64,000 nt of DNA from CAVQRC01 sp963715045 (GCA_963715045.1 CAVQRC010000004.1:434001-498000), one strand, 5' to 3'. Positions 45,847-55,309 are shown, counted from the stretch's first letter. The notes: generated by a model from the letters alone, not told the origin. Made by a program: numbers and translations.

Positions 45847-47184
45847 ATGAGAATCGTGGTCCTCGGGGCGGGTACGGTCGGCCACTCGATTGCGAGTCTG
45901 CTGTGCCTGCATCGACACAGCGTCACCGTTGTCGACAACGAACCGGACCACATCCGGCACGTCAACGAGACGCTGGACGTGAAGGCGATCGGCGGTTCGG
46001 CCGCCCATGCGAGCGTTCTGTTTCAAGCCGGCGTGATGGGCTGCGATCTCTGTCTGGCCGTGACCGGACATGACGAAGTCAACCTGGTCGCCGCCAGTAT
46101 GGCCAAACAGATGGGGGCCCGACGGACCGTCGCTCGTGTCTTCGCTCCCGTCTATCGGGATCTGAGCACGTTCGACTATCAGCGACATTTCCGGATCGAC
46201 CGACTGCTGAGTCTCGAACAGCTCTCGGCGATGGAACTCGCCCGCGGGATTCGCCACCCCGGGTCGGTCGTTGTCGAGAACCTCGCCCGCGGAGGTCTCG
46301 CGGTTCATGAACTGATCGCGACCGCGAAGACGACGACTCCGCTCCGGGCGATGAAGTTTCCGCAGGGTGTCAAGATCGGATCAATCTCGCGTGACGGGCG
46401 GACGTGGATCGCCGGTGCCGACGATGTGATCGAGGTGGAGGATCGACTCATCGTGATCGGGCGTCCTCCGGACGTCGACAAGGTCAAAGATCGACTCAAA
46501 ATCGATTCGGGTTCCCGAGTCGGAGTGGTGGTGGCCGGCGGCGGAGAGACGGGCTATCACCTCGCGCATACGCTGGAAGGGCAGCGGTACGGAGTCGTGC
46601 TCATGGAGTCCGATCGCCAGCGGTGCGAGTTTCTGGCCGCGAATCTCAAGCAGACGGTGGTCGTGCACAGTGATGCGACGCGGCGGGCGAATCTCGAAGA
46701 GGAACGTGTAAGCAGCGCCGACGTGTTCGTCGCCTGCACGGGTGAAGACGAAAACAACATCATGGCGGCCGTGGAGGCCAAGGATCTCGGAGTACCCAGC
46801 GCGATGGCGATTGTCAGCCGGCCCGACTACGCCCACGTCGTCGGCAAGCTCGGGATCGACATGGTCGTCAGTCCGCGGGAAGTGATGGCCAAGCAGGTGC
46901 TCGGCTTTCTCAATGTGGGACCGGTCGTGTCACGCACGCCGCTCGGAGATGGTGGAATCAGCGTCCTGGAAATCGAAGTACCGGCTGCCTCGTCGGCGAC
47001 CGAACACGTGCTCGCCAACCTCGAACTGCCCCCGCAGTGCCTGATCGTCGCGGCCATTCAGGGCGACATCGCGCATGTTCCCGGCGGCGACGATCGACTG
47101 CGGGCCAACGACACGGTGGTGGTCCTGGTCGCCGACGCAGCGATCGAGGATACGCTGCGGATCTTCGGCGGCGGCAGCAACTAG
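45847..47184 (+). CDS. trkA: Trk system K+ uptake regulator TrkA
   Basis: This encodes 445 aa and contains two tandem RCK units. Rossmann motif 1 is MRIVVLGAGTVGHSIASLL, with Asp in VVDNEP closing the NAD site. The second begins VGVVVAGGGETGYHLAHTLE with VVLMESD. Each is followed by a TrkA-C-like region (about 135-225 and 365-445). TrkA binds NAD(H) on the cytoplasmic side and gates TrkH. trkH follows after 30 bp, so they form an operon. Confidence 0.93.
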   Translation: MRIVVLGAGTVGHSIASLLCLHRHSVTVVDNEPDHIRHVNETLDVKAIGGSAAHASVLFQAGVMGCDLCLAVTGHDEVNLVAASMAKQMGARRTVARVFAPVYRDLSTFDYQRHFRIDRLLSLEQLSAMELARGIRHPGSVVVENLARGGLAVHELIATAKTTTPLRAMKFPQGVKIGSISRDGRTWIAGADDVIEVEDRLIVIGRPPDVDKVKDRLKIDSGSRVGVVVAGGGETGYHLAHTLEGQRYGVVLMESDRQRCEFLAANLKQTVVVHSDATRRANLEEERVSSADVFVACTGEDENNIMAAVEAKDLGVPSAMAIVSRPDYAHVVGKLGIDMVVSPREVMAKQVLGFLNVGPVVSRTPLGDGGISVLEIEVPAASSATEHVLANLELPPQCLIVAAIQGDIAHVPGGDDRLRANDTVVVLVADAAIEDTLRIFGGGSN

Positions 47185-47214
47185 GCGTTTCTCTCCGACC
47201 CCCTTCGCGGTGCA

Positions 47215-48849
47215 ATGAACTTTCGACTTGTGTTACGGCAGTTGGGGGTGGTGTGCTGGTTGCTCGGCGTCGCGATGATCTTCAGTTTGCCGTGGGCATT
47301 CGCTGCGACAACGCCGAAAGAGCAGGATGGATTCTGGGGGCTGGTGATTTCGATCGGCATTTGCGCGGCAGTCGGATTGCTGCTCCGCCGCTTCGGCGCC
47401 GACCAGCGGCGGGCGACCATGTTTCGCAAGGAGGCGATGGCAGTCGTCGGTCTGAGTTGGCTGCTGGCAACGGTGCTGGGCGGGTTGCCATTCTGGTTCA
47501 GCGGAACCGAGCGGGGTTGGCAGGTGCCGCCCGCCGAGGGTGTCGCGGGCGTGCCGCTGGAACTGTCCTGGTACGAAACCATGGCCGACTGGATGTTCGA
47601 GTCGCAGTCCGGGTTCAGTACGACCGGGGCTACCGTCTTGACTGCCATCGAGGACGAGCGGCTCGTTCCGCGGTGCATTCTGTTCTGGAGATCGACCACG
47701 CACTTCCTTGGCGGGTTGGGGATCATCGTGCTGTTTGTGGCGATCCTGGGCCTCGGATCGGCCGGAAAGGCATTGATGCGGGCGGAGATGCCGGGGCCCA
47801 GCAAGGAGGGAACTCAGGCCCGCATGCAGGAGACGGCGATCACGTTCGCAATCATCTACGGCGTTCTGAACGCGATTCTGGCCGCGATCCTGATGTTCGA
47901 AGGGATGAACGCGTTCGACGCCATCTGTCACGCATTCGGCACCATGGCCACCGGTGGATTCAGTACCAAGGACGCCAGCCTGGGCTGGTACGGTAAGCAC
48001 GGCTTCAACGGTGAGCTGATCGAATACACGGTCACCGTGTTCATGATTATCGCCGGGACCAATTTCACGCTCATTTACCTGTTCGTGATTCGCCGCTTTG
48101 ACGCGGTGTGGCGGGATCCGGAATGGCGGGTGTATCTCGGAATCATCGCCCTGGTGACGGTCGCCCTGGTGTCCGTGGGTGTCGTCGGCTACGCCGACTT
48201 CGCTCAAGATGGAGAGCTCAGTCGCGCTCAGGAGATTCGCGAGGCGGTCCGCTTTACCTTGTTTCAGGTTGTATCGGTGATCACGACGACCGGGTTCGGG
48301 ACCCACGACTTCAATGCGTGGAACGACTTTGCCCGCTGCCTGCTGTTCGTGCTGATGTTTGTCGGTGGATGTGCAGGCAGCACGGGTGGCGGAATGAAGG
48401 TCATCCGCCACATCCTGTTCGCCAAGATCCTGTGGCTGGAGATCGAAAAGGCGTACCATCCGACCGTCGTGCGGCCCCTGCGGCTCGGTGGAGAAGTGAT
48501 TGGCGACCCGGAGTTGTACCGCAACATCCTCGTCTATTTCGGCCTGGTATTAGGCGTCTTTGTGGCGAGCTGGCTGTTCATTGTCGCCTTGGAACCCAAC
48601 GCGACCTGGATCGACGGCGACCATCCGATCGAGAACAAGATGATGGACTCGGCCAGCGCGGTCGTGGCGACGCTCAATAACATCGGCCCCGGGCTGGGGC
48701 TCGTGGGAGCGACCCAGAATTACGCCAGTTTCTCGTGGTACACGAAACTGTTGTTTGTGATCCTGATGATGCTGGGCCGGCTCGAATTCTTCGTGATCCT
48801 GGTGTGGTTCGTACCCGGGTTCTGGCGAACGGGGGTGCGGGGGGCGTAG
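47215..48849 (+). CDS. trkH: Trk-type K+ uptake channel TrkH
   Basis: This encodes 544 aa of hydrophobic protein with four pore-loop repeats: SQSGFSTTGATV, GTMATGGFSTKD, TTTGFGTHDF and NNIGPGLGLVG. The Gly-rich selectivity filters are all present. Transmembrane helices run throughout, from LGVVCWLLGVAMIFSL to FFVILVWFVPGFW. It is the membrane subunit of the Trk potassium importer with TrkA as its partner. Start ATG at 47215 is 30 bp after the trkA stop. Confidence 0.93.
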   Translation: MNFRLVLRQLGVVCWLLGVAMIFSLPWAFAATTPKEQDGFWGLVISIGICAAVGLLLRRFGADQRRATMFRKEAMAVVGLSWLLATVLGGLPFWFSGTERGWQVPPAEGVAGVPLELSWYETMADWMFESQSGFSTTGATVLTAIEDERLVPRCILFWRSTTHFLGGLGIIVLFVAILGLGSAGKALMRAEMPGPSKEGTQARMQETAITFAIIYGVLNAILAAILMFEGMNAFDAICHAFGTMATGGFSTKDASLGWYGKHGFNGELIEYTVTVFMIIAGTNFTLIYLFVIRRFDAVWRDPEWRVYLGIIALVTVALVSVGVVGYADFAQDGELSRAQEIREAVRFTLFQVVSVITTTGFGTHDFNAWNDFARCLLFVLMFVGGCAGSTGGGMKVIRHILFAKILWLEIEKAYHPTVVRPLRLGGEVIGDPELYRNILVYFGLVLGVFVASWLFIVALEPNATWIDGDHPIENKMMDSASAVVATLNNIGPGLGLVGATQNYASFSWYTKLLFVILMMLGRLEFFVILVWFVPGFWRTGVRGA

Positions 48850-48904
48850 GTAGGGGTCGGGGGTCGGGGGTCAGGGACCAGGCGGGGACCTTAACCGCCG
48901 TCCT

Positions 48905-49050
48905 CGTAGTCCCAGAGTCCCAGAGTCCCAGCGTCCCAGCGTCCCAGCGTCCCGAGTCCTAGAGTCCTCGTCCTAGTCCTAGAGTCCTAGAGTCCTAGCG
49001 TCCTAGAGTCCTAGAGTCCTAGAGTCCTAGAGTCCCAGAGTCCCAGCGTC
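48905..49050. repeat. 8-bp tandem arrays (gtcccagc)n and (gtcctaga)n
   Basis: About eighteen octamers: GTCCCAGA/GTCCCAGC copies first, then GTCCTAGA copies, then GTCCCAGA/GTCCCAGC again. It occupies most of the 323-bp gap between trkH and the DUF1559 gene. The same family lies at 17753-17836. Confidence 0.85.
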
Positions 49051-49172
49051 GTCCCAGCAACTCCTCAAAGCTGGCCAAGACCGTCCATTTCGGTGATAAT
49101 TCTGCCGGAAGAGCTCACCGCGGGCTGTTTGGGGTTACCCGGTCCACGAACAGAGATAAGAGGAATGCCGCC

Positions 49173-50156
49173 ATGTCCACTCGTCGAAACGCATTCACCC
49201 TGGTCGAACTGCTGGTCGTGATCACGATCATCGGTCTGTTGATGGCGATTCTCATTCCTGCCGTCAACTCCGCCCGGGAGTCTGCCCGACAGGCCGAGTG
49301 CGCCAACAACCTCCGCCAGCTCGGCATCGCCACCCAGGCCTTCGCGTCGAGCAAGGATCGCTATCCGGGGCTGGTCGAGGAGATCAAGGTGGGGACCAAC
49401 CAGTCCCAGTTCGTGTCGTGGGCAGCCATGCTCACCCCGCACATCGAGCGGCGAGATTACTGGGACGGGATTCGCGAAGGCGATTATCTGCCCTCTGCCG
49501 CAGGCGGATTCAACACCATCCCGATTCGCTCGGTCGAGTTATTCACCTGCCCCAGCGATGCCAAGACGGTCGACGATCTGGCCTATCTGACTTACTCCGC
49601 AAACTCGGGGGCCTGGGACCCGTCGAACGTCGGCGTCGACGGAGTGGATGGCGACACGAAGAACAACGGGATCTTTCACATGCTGCACCGCGGGGGTCCC
49701 AAAGTGACGCCGACCGACATCCGCAGCAAGGATCTCAAAATCCTGTTTAGCGAAAACGTCGACAAGGACGAACAATTCATCTTCTCGACAGCTCCGCGAC
49801 GCTATGTGGGGATGAGCATCGGCTGGCTGATCGGTGGTGAGCAACAACTGGGCATCGCCTGGGCGGTACCCAACGGAAATGGTGATCGCGATTGGGGACC
49901 TCAAATGCTGCCGATCAATCGCACCTCGGCTGACGTCCCCGGGCCGGATTCGCTGCTGTACGCCCGGCCTTCGAGCAACCATCCCGGGATCGTGACGGTC
50001 GCCTTTGCCGGTGGAAACGTCAATACGGTCAGTGAAGCGATTGATTACACCGTGTATGTCCGCATGATGGCCCCGAACTTCCGCAAGAGTTTCGCGGCCG
50101 ACGAGTGGGACGTACGCCAGATGGCTCCGCTTGCCGAGGCAGATCTCAACCCCTAG
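49173..50156 (+). CDS. DUF1559 pseudopilin-like protein
   Basis: This encodes 327 aa and is intact. The prepilin signal is NAFTLVELLVVITIIGLL, with Ala before the +1 Phe. The family body continues with LIPAVNSARESARQAEC and LFTCPSDAK, and near the end is SSNHPGIVTVAFAGGNVNT, where the usual Asp-Gly of the H-x9-DG motif reads Gly-Gly. AAGAGGA precedes the ATG. smpB starts 3 bp after its stop, so the two are probably cotranscribed, an unusual pairing of a DUF1559 protein with a trans-translation factor. Confidence 0.88.
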   Translation: MSTRRNAFTLVELLVVITIIGLLMAILIPAVNSARESARQAECANNLRQLGIATQAFASSKDRYPGLVEEIKVGTNQSQFVSWAAMLTPHIERRDYWDGIREGDYLPSAAGGFNTIPIRSVELFTCPSDAKTVDDLAYLTYSANSGAWDPSNVGVDGVDGDTKNNGIFHMLHRGGPKVTPTDIRSKDLKILFSENVDKDEQFIFSTAPRRYVGMSIGWLIGGEQQLGIAWAVPNGNGDRDWGPQMLPINRTSADVPGPDSLLYARPSSNHPGIVTVAFAGGNVNTVSEAIDYTVYVRMMAPNFRKSFAADEWDVRQMAPLAEADLNP

Positions 50157-50158
50157 TC

Positions 50159-50659
50159 ATGGCCAAAGGCAAGAAAGGCGTCAAAGGCAAGTCTCAGGCC
50201 GACCGTCCCAACGAGCGGGTCATTGCGCAGAATCGCAAGGCGCGACACAACTACGAGATTCTCGAAACGCTCGAATGTGGGATCGTCCTCGTCGGCAGCG
50301 AGGTCAAGACGCTCCGCCAGGGTCGGGTCTCGCTCGACGAGGCTCACGGGCGCGTCGAAAACGGCGAGGTCTGGCTCGTCGGTTGCGACATCGCCGAGTA
50401 CTCCTACGCGAACGTGCTCAACCACACTCCCCGCCGACGGCGAAAGCTGCTCATGCATCGCCGGGAAGTCAAGAAGTTCGCCAGCCAGGCGTTCGAGAAG
50501 CAGCTCACGCTGGTCCCACTGAAGATGTACTTCAAAGCAGGCCGGGCCAAGGTCCTGATGGGTATCGGCCGCGGCAAGAAGCAATACGACAAGCGGGAAA
50601 CGATCAAGAAGCGGGAGGTCGACCGCGGACTACGCCGCCTGAACCGCGGACCACGGTAG
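50159..50659 (+). CDS. smpB: SsrA-binding protein SmpB
   Basis: This encodes 166 aa from ATG 50159; an upstream in-frame GTG at 50105 would overlap the DUF1559 gene and is rejected. The OB-fold core is clear: VIAQNRKARHNYEILETLEC, GIVLVGSEVKTLRQGRVSL, YSYANVLNHTPRRRRKLLMH and the basic tail GIGRGKKQYDKRETIKKRE. SmpB carries tmRNA to stalled ribosomes. The N-terminus has a Lys-rich extension (KGKKGVKGKSQ) common in planctomycetes. A repeat-filled gap follows. Confidence 0.95.
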   Translation: MAKGKKGVKGKSQADRPNERVIAQNRKARHNYEILETLECGIVLVGSEVKTLRQGRVSLDEAHGRVENGEVWLVGCDIAEYSYANVLNHTPRRRRKLLMHRREVKKFASQAFEKQLTLVPLKMYFKAGRAKVLMGIGRGKKQYDKRETIKKREVDRGLRRLNRGPR

Positions 50660-51332
50660 CGCCGCGGCCGCTGTGAGCGCCGTGCGAGGGTTCGGACGCC
50701 GCGAGTTGGGGTGACGGCTGCGGCGAAATTACAAATCACAAAACACAAATCCCAAACAAATCACAAACGCCGCGCGAGGGTTCGGACGCCGCGGGTCGGG
50801 GTGACGGCTGCGGCGAAATTACAAATCACAAAACACAAATTACAAACAAATCACAAATCACAAATCCCAAAGAACCAAAGAACCAAAGAACCAAATTCCA
50901 ACCCCGCGTGGCCCAGGTGGTTTGAGGTTTTGAACTTTTATTTTTTTGTATTTTTGTTTGTGATTTGCGTTTTGTAATTTGAGTTTTAGCCGCGTCACGT
51001 CCGCCGGCTTCGAAATCGCGTTTCAGTCTCCCAGGCGCTCAAGCTTCCGCAACCCCCACCGCCGCGGCTCGGGGTGACGGCTGCGGCGAAATTACAAATC
51101 ACAAAACGCAAATACCAAACAAATCCCAAAACTCAAATCACAAACAAATCACAAATCACAAATCACAAAGAACCAAAGAACCAAATTCCAACCCCGCGTT
51201 GCCCAGGTGGTTTGAGGTTTTGAACTTTTATTTCTTTGTATTTTTGTTTGTGATTTGCGTTTTGTAGATTTGTAATTTAGCCGCGTCACGTCCCGCCGGC
51301 CATCGAAACCGCATTTCACACCCCGGCGCGGC
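50660..51332. repeat. Tandemly duplicated segment with AT-rich inverted arms
   Basis: Copy A is about 50797-51067 and copy B about 51069-51361, with a partial copy at 50705-50768. Each begins GGGGTGACGGCTGCGGCG, has a left arm of 'acaaatcacaaa' words, a centre (AACCAAATTCCAACCCCGCG...), a right arm of 'tttgtttgtgatttgcgttttg' words (the complement), and ends CAAGCTTCCGCAACCCC. No gene lies inside. Confidence 0.85.
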
Positions 51333-52586
51333 TCAAGCTTCCGCAACCCCCACCGCCGCGGCTTGCCCGGTTCTCGACTGACTGAGCTTGATCGCCGTGG
51401 GCCGGTCGGTCTCGAGCGGCTGCCGGGCCACGACCCGGATCGGGCACTGCGGATCGGCCGTTTCGTAATTCAGCGTGGGAGGGACTTGGCGATTGGCGAC
51501 CGAGAGCACGCACGCGATGAGTTCGACCGTCCCGCCGCCGGCGCCGAGGTTGCCGAAGTTGCCTTTGGCCGCCGTCACAGGTGTCTCGGGCAGGGCCGTG
51601 GCGATTGCGGTGGCTTCGACGACGTCGTCCGCCGGCGTGCTCAGGCCGTGCGCGGCGACGTGGCCCACGTCCTGCGGGCTCCACCCGGACGTCGAGAGCA
51701 CCCCGGCTATCGAACGCGCGATCGCCTGGGCCGTGACGCCAAGTGAATCGCCTCCTTGGAAGCCTTCGCCATACCCGGTGAGGCGGGCGTACGACCTGGC
51801 ACCGCGATGCCTGGCGTGCGTCCCGGATTCGATCACGAGCATGCCGGCTCCCTCGCCATTGACCATCCCGTCGCGGTCGGCGTCAAACGGCCGGGATGCC
51901 CGCGACGGCTCTGCGTTACGGCGCGACAGCGGCGCGCCATATCGCCAGACGAGCGAGGTCGGATGCAGGCGGCTTCCGGTCCCGCCGACGATGACCGCGT
52001 CACATGCTCCGCGTTGGATAAGTCGGATTCCCTCAATCACCGCCAGGAGGCTGGAAACCTCGCCCTGGACGATCGAGTTGCACGGGCCGCGGGCGTCGCG
52101 GGAAATGCCGATGTGACAGGCGGCCATGTTAGGAAGGTACTTGAGCATCCAGAGCGGGTAGAGTTCCCGCATGCCCGATGCGCCCCACCGGGGAAAGTCG
52201 AACTTCCCGTCCACGATACAGGCCCGAAACATCGATTCCATTTCGGGGATTTCGCCGAACAGCATGTCGCTGGCCCCGACGACGCCCAGCCGTTGTGAAT
52301 CGATGTCGGCGTCCTCCAGTCCACTGTCTTCCCAGGCCAGTGCGGCGGCGGCCATGGCCAGCTGGATCTCCCGCGACATCACCTTGATGCTCTTGCGGGG
52401 GCGGATGAAGGCTTTGGGCTCAAAAGCGTCGACGATTCCGCCGAACCGGGCCGGAAGTTGGCTGTGCTCCAGCTCTGCCAGCGGCCGGACGCCGCTGGCC
52501 CCGTTGATCAGCGACTTCCAAAAAGCGGGATGCCCCACTCCAATCGGAGAGACAACGCCGAGTCCAGTTATGACGACGTCCAGCAC
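51333..52586 (-). CDS. Beta-ketoacyl-ACP synthase family protein (FabF-like)
   Basis: This encodes about 417 aa from a GTG at 52586 (LDVVITGLGVVSPIGVG follows), chosen because the thiolase-fold starts there; the longer upstream extension has no family content. The nucleophile Cys lies in DARGPCNSIVQGE. The first His is in VAAHGLSTPADD. The position normally holding the second His (GHxxGAAG) reads KGNFGNLGAGGG, i.e. Asn. It has the KAS I/II overall length. It is probably involved in fatty acid or polyketide chain elongation, or in a specialised lipid, but no acyl carrier protein is next to it. The last codons lie inside the duplicated repeat. Confidence 0.82.
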   Translation of the reverse strand: MLDVVITGLGVVSPIGVGHPAFWKSLINGASGVRPLAELEHSQLPARFGGIVDAFEPKAFIRPRKSIKVMSREIQLAMAAAALAWEDSGLEDADIDSQRLGVVGASDMLFGEIPEMESMFRACIVDGKFDFPRWGASGMRELYPLWMLKYLPNMAACHIGISRDARGPCNSIVQGEVSSLLAVIEGIRLIQRGACDAVIVGGTGSRLHPTSLVWRYGAPLSRRNAEPSRASRPFDADRDGMVNGEGAGMLVIESGTHARHRGARSYARLTGYGEGFQGGDSLGVTAQAIARSIAGVLSTSGWSPQDVGHVAAHGLSTPADDVVEATAIATALPETPVTAAKGNFGNLGAGGGTVELIACVLSVANRQVPPTLNYETADPQCPIRVVARQPLETDRPTAIKLSQSRTGQAAAVGVAEA

Positions 52587-52945
52587 CTCCGAATCACTCC
52601 CCCGCGACAATTCCGCTAAAAACGCTGATCGACCTGGCCTGTCTGCCGATCGGAAAACCGTCTGTTGACACCCCCCCTGGAGCCGCTGCGGCCACAAGCC
52701 GCTCGATTCTATCGGCGACCCCAATCATCAACAACCGTGCCCTCAAGTCGTGCTTGCCGGACGACCCATCACTCGCCATACTGTCGGGCCCGTGGCCGTC
52801 ACATCAAGGATTGGCGGCCAGCGCGGCCCGGTCCAATTCTGGAATGACGCCTCAGCCGTACCCGCTCGTCCCGAGGCAGGCCGAACGGGCATCTTCGCGT
52901 TGCTCTACCTCCGCACACTCGACGCTCACCTGATCCCGCTTCGAC
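52587..52945. other. Divergent intergenic region between ketoacyl synthase and epimerase
   Basis: No gene, repeat or RNA is recognised in these 359 bp. It should contain both promoters. Confidence 0.45.
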
Positions 52946-53957
52946 ATGGCCAGGGTATTGATCACCGGAGCGGCTGGATTCATCGGTCGCCAACTCGCTC
53001 GGTTCCTGCTGGTCCGGGGCGATGAGGTACGCGGGCTGGTTCGTCGTGGCGACCAGGTCGAGGGCCTCCAAGCGATGGGCGTGGCAGGCGTGATCGGAGA
53101 TGTGTGCGATCCCGACCGTCTGGCAGCCGTGGTCGCGGACGTGGATACGGTTTACCACCTCGCAGGCCGAATCAAAGCGTGCCGCCTCGCCGACTATCAG
53201 CAGGTCAACGCGACGGGATGCGAGAGTGTCGCGCAGGCTTGCTCCGTTCGCCGCGGCACGCCGCCGACGCTGGTGATTCTGTCGTCGCTTGCCGCGGGCG
53301 GCCCCGCATCGCTTGGACGACCCCGGATCGAGTCCGACCCGGATGCTCCGGTCTCACATTACGGGATCAGCAAACGGGAAGGCGAGCAGCGAGCCGCGCG
53401 GTTCGCAGGCGAGTTACCGACGACAATCATCCGGCCCCCGTTCGTTTTCGGGCCGGGTGACCGATGCGAGTTTGTCGATCTTTCGCGGCATCAACCGGTT
53501 CCACGTCCACCTGTCCCCTTCGCCGAAACGGATGGAACTCTCGTTGATTCACGTAGCGGATCTGGTGCGGGGCGTCGTGGAGCTGGCTGCCGGCGGAGAG
53601 CGGCTGGCCTCGGAGAACGGACGGTCCGGACAGGGGTGTTATTATCTGGCGGCCCCCGAGGTGGTCACTTATCGCGAGTTCGGCAAGCGGATTGCCAGCT
53701 CCTTGGGCCGCCGTGTTCTCGTGTGGAGAGTACGCCGGCCGACGCTGTGGGTGGCCTGTCGTGTGGCGAACGTCGCCGGCAGGATCACGAACAATCCAGG
53801 GATGCTCAACAGCGACAAGTATCGCGAAACGCAGGTCGCCGCGTGGACTTGCAGTGCCGACAAGGCTCGTCTCGCGATCGGGTTCGAACCGGAGCGGAGT
53901 CTGGACGAGCGGATCCGTGAGACGAGCCACTGGTATCGGGAGCACCAATGGTTGTAG
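52946..53957 (+). CDS. NAD-dependent epimerase/dehydratase (extended SDR), apparent frameshift
   Basis: The N-terminus ARVLITGAAGFIGRQLARFL is a perfect Rossmann GxxGxxG. VYHLAGRIKA and the catalytic YGISKREGE (YxxxK) follow, then IRPPFVFGPGD. At about 53460 the frame changes by one extra base: the second frame gives DASLSIFRGINR, MELSLIHVADLVRGVVELA and RRPTLWVACRVANVAGR, ending at 53957. Together they make a normal ~335-aa extended SDR that uses NAD(P) to modify nucleotide sugars or steroid-/hopanoid-like substrates; the substrate cannot be told. It converges on the SDR gene, whose stop is 12 bp away. Confidence 0.82.
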
Positions 53958-53969
53958 CGTCGGCTTTCC

Positions 53970-54731
53970 TCATGGCATCCGCAGTCCGCCGTCGAGTCGA
54001 ATCGTGGTTCCATTGAGCATCCGGTTTTCGATCACATGAGCGACCAGTTCGCCGAATTCCGTGGGCTGGCCGAGTCGGGACGGGAAGGGGATGTCGGCCA
54101 CGAGAGCGTCCTTCTGGGCGGGCGTCATCTGGGCCACCATCGCGGTGTCGAACACCCCCGGCGCGATCGAGACGACGCGGATGCCGTGGGCGGCGAGTTC
54201 ACGGGCGGCCGGCAGCGTCATTCCAACGACCCCGGCTTTCGAGGCCGCATAAGCGGCTTGACCTGACTGGCCTTCGAAGGCAGCGGCCGAGGCGGTGTTC
54301 ACGATGACGCCTCGCTCACCGTCCTGGAGTGGTTGATTGTCGATCATCGCGGCCGCGGCAAGTCGCAGGACGTTGAACGAGCCGACCAGGTTGACCATTA
54401 CGACGCGGGTGAATTCCTCGAGTGGCAACGGGCCGCGACGGCCCACGATCCTCGCGGCATGCAGGATGCCCGCGCAGTTGACGACTCCTCGCAGTTCGCC
54501 GAACTCTTGCAGGCAAAACTCCAAAGCCGACTGAACGTCTGCTTCGCAGGTCACGTCGGTCGCGATGAATCGGGCCGAGGCACCCAGTTTCCCGACCAGG
54601 GACGTGCCGAGATGGGCGTCGACGTCTGCGAGGCAGACGTTGCCACCGCGTGCACAGATCACTTGGGCTGTCGCCGCGCCAAGTCCCGATCCGCCGCCCG
54701 TGATTAGAAAGCTATGCCCGACGAGTTGCAT
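53970..54731 (-). CDS. Short-chain dehydrogenase, 3-hydroxyacyl-CoA dehydrogenase type II-like
   Basis: This encodes 253 aa and is intact. It has TGGGSGLGAATAQVI (TGxxxGxG), an NAD-preferring Asp in CLADVD, VVNCAGI (NAG), the catalytic Ser in NTASAAAFEG, and YAASKAG (YxxxK). The segment SIAPGVFDTAMVAQMT and the C-terminal GTTIRLDGGLRMP resemble HSD17B10-type 3-hydroxyacyl-CoA dehydrogenases of branched-chain or fatty acid breakdown. With the ketoacyl synthase nearby it could alternatively serve lipid synthesis. The small open frame just upstream (54738-54914) may be cotranscribed. Confidence 0.87.
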   Translation of the reverse strand: MQLVGHSFLITGGGSGLGAATAQVICARGGNVCLADVDAHLGTSLVGKLGASARFIATDVTCEADVQSALEFCLQEFGELRGVVNCAGILHAARIVGRRGPLPLEEFTRVVMVNLVGSFNVLRLAAAAMIDNQPLQDGERGVIVNTASAAAFEGQSGQAAYAASKAGVVGMTLPAARELAAHGIRVVSIAPGVFDTAMVAQMTPAQKDALVADIPFPSRLGQPTEFGELVAHVIENRMLNGTTIRLDGGLRMP

Positions 54732-54737
54732 GGGCAG

Positions 54738-54914
54738 CTACTTCATGGCGGTCGATTCGAGTCGGCCATGATACGGGTGGCCATCGAGCACGGGCCCGCG
54801 CTCGGCGATCCGATCCTGACGGGGAGCCTCGCGGCCGACACCGGTCGCAATGGCCAGCCCGCAGATCCAGGCGGTGACAAACGACAGGAGTTCAAGACAA
54901 GGGCCAAGCTTCAT
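54738..54914 (-). CDS. Possible small membrane/secreted protein
   Basis: A 58-aa frame from ATG 54914 starts MKLGPCLELLSFVTAWICGL, a credible signal peptide or single helix, followed by a charged segment (REAPRQDRIAERG). It ends 6 bp before the SDR start, consistent with an operon. No homologue is recalled and there is no other support, so it may be spurious. Confidence 0.35.
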   Translation of the reverse strand: MKLGPCLELLSFVTAWICGLAIATGVGREAPRQDRIAERGPVLDGHPYHGRLESTAMK

Positions 54915-55309
54915 CAGAATTGGTATCCAGTCTGTACTCTCCGCCAACGTGTACTGAAATCCTGCCGACGATGAACGACTTCCTGGGAAGGGCATCGCCT
55001 GACGATTTCAAAATAAATGTTCCGGCGGGAAACGCTGCGGAGAGCAAACTCGGGAAATGGTTGGATCGAGCGAGACGCGATTACAACATGCTCGCAGTGA
55101 ATTCACAAGGTAGCAGCCGACTTTCTACCTGCTTCGGCAAGACTTCTTACCAGGTGATTCGCACGCCGCACACGATTATCGGAGGTTCGGGGGGAATGGG
55201 CAATCTTCTGCCGCCGCAGCTAGCATGTCGGAGGCCAGGGAACTCTTCGACGGCACATTCTGCAGCCGAGCCGATCAGCAACCGCGCGACGTTCGTGAGG
55301 AGGGAAGAA

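Noticed and set aside
48905..49050. CRISPR-like array
   Set aside because: Units are 8 bp with no spacers and no cas genes nearby; this is a simple tandem repeat.
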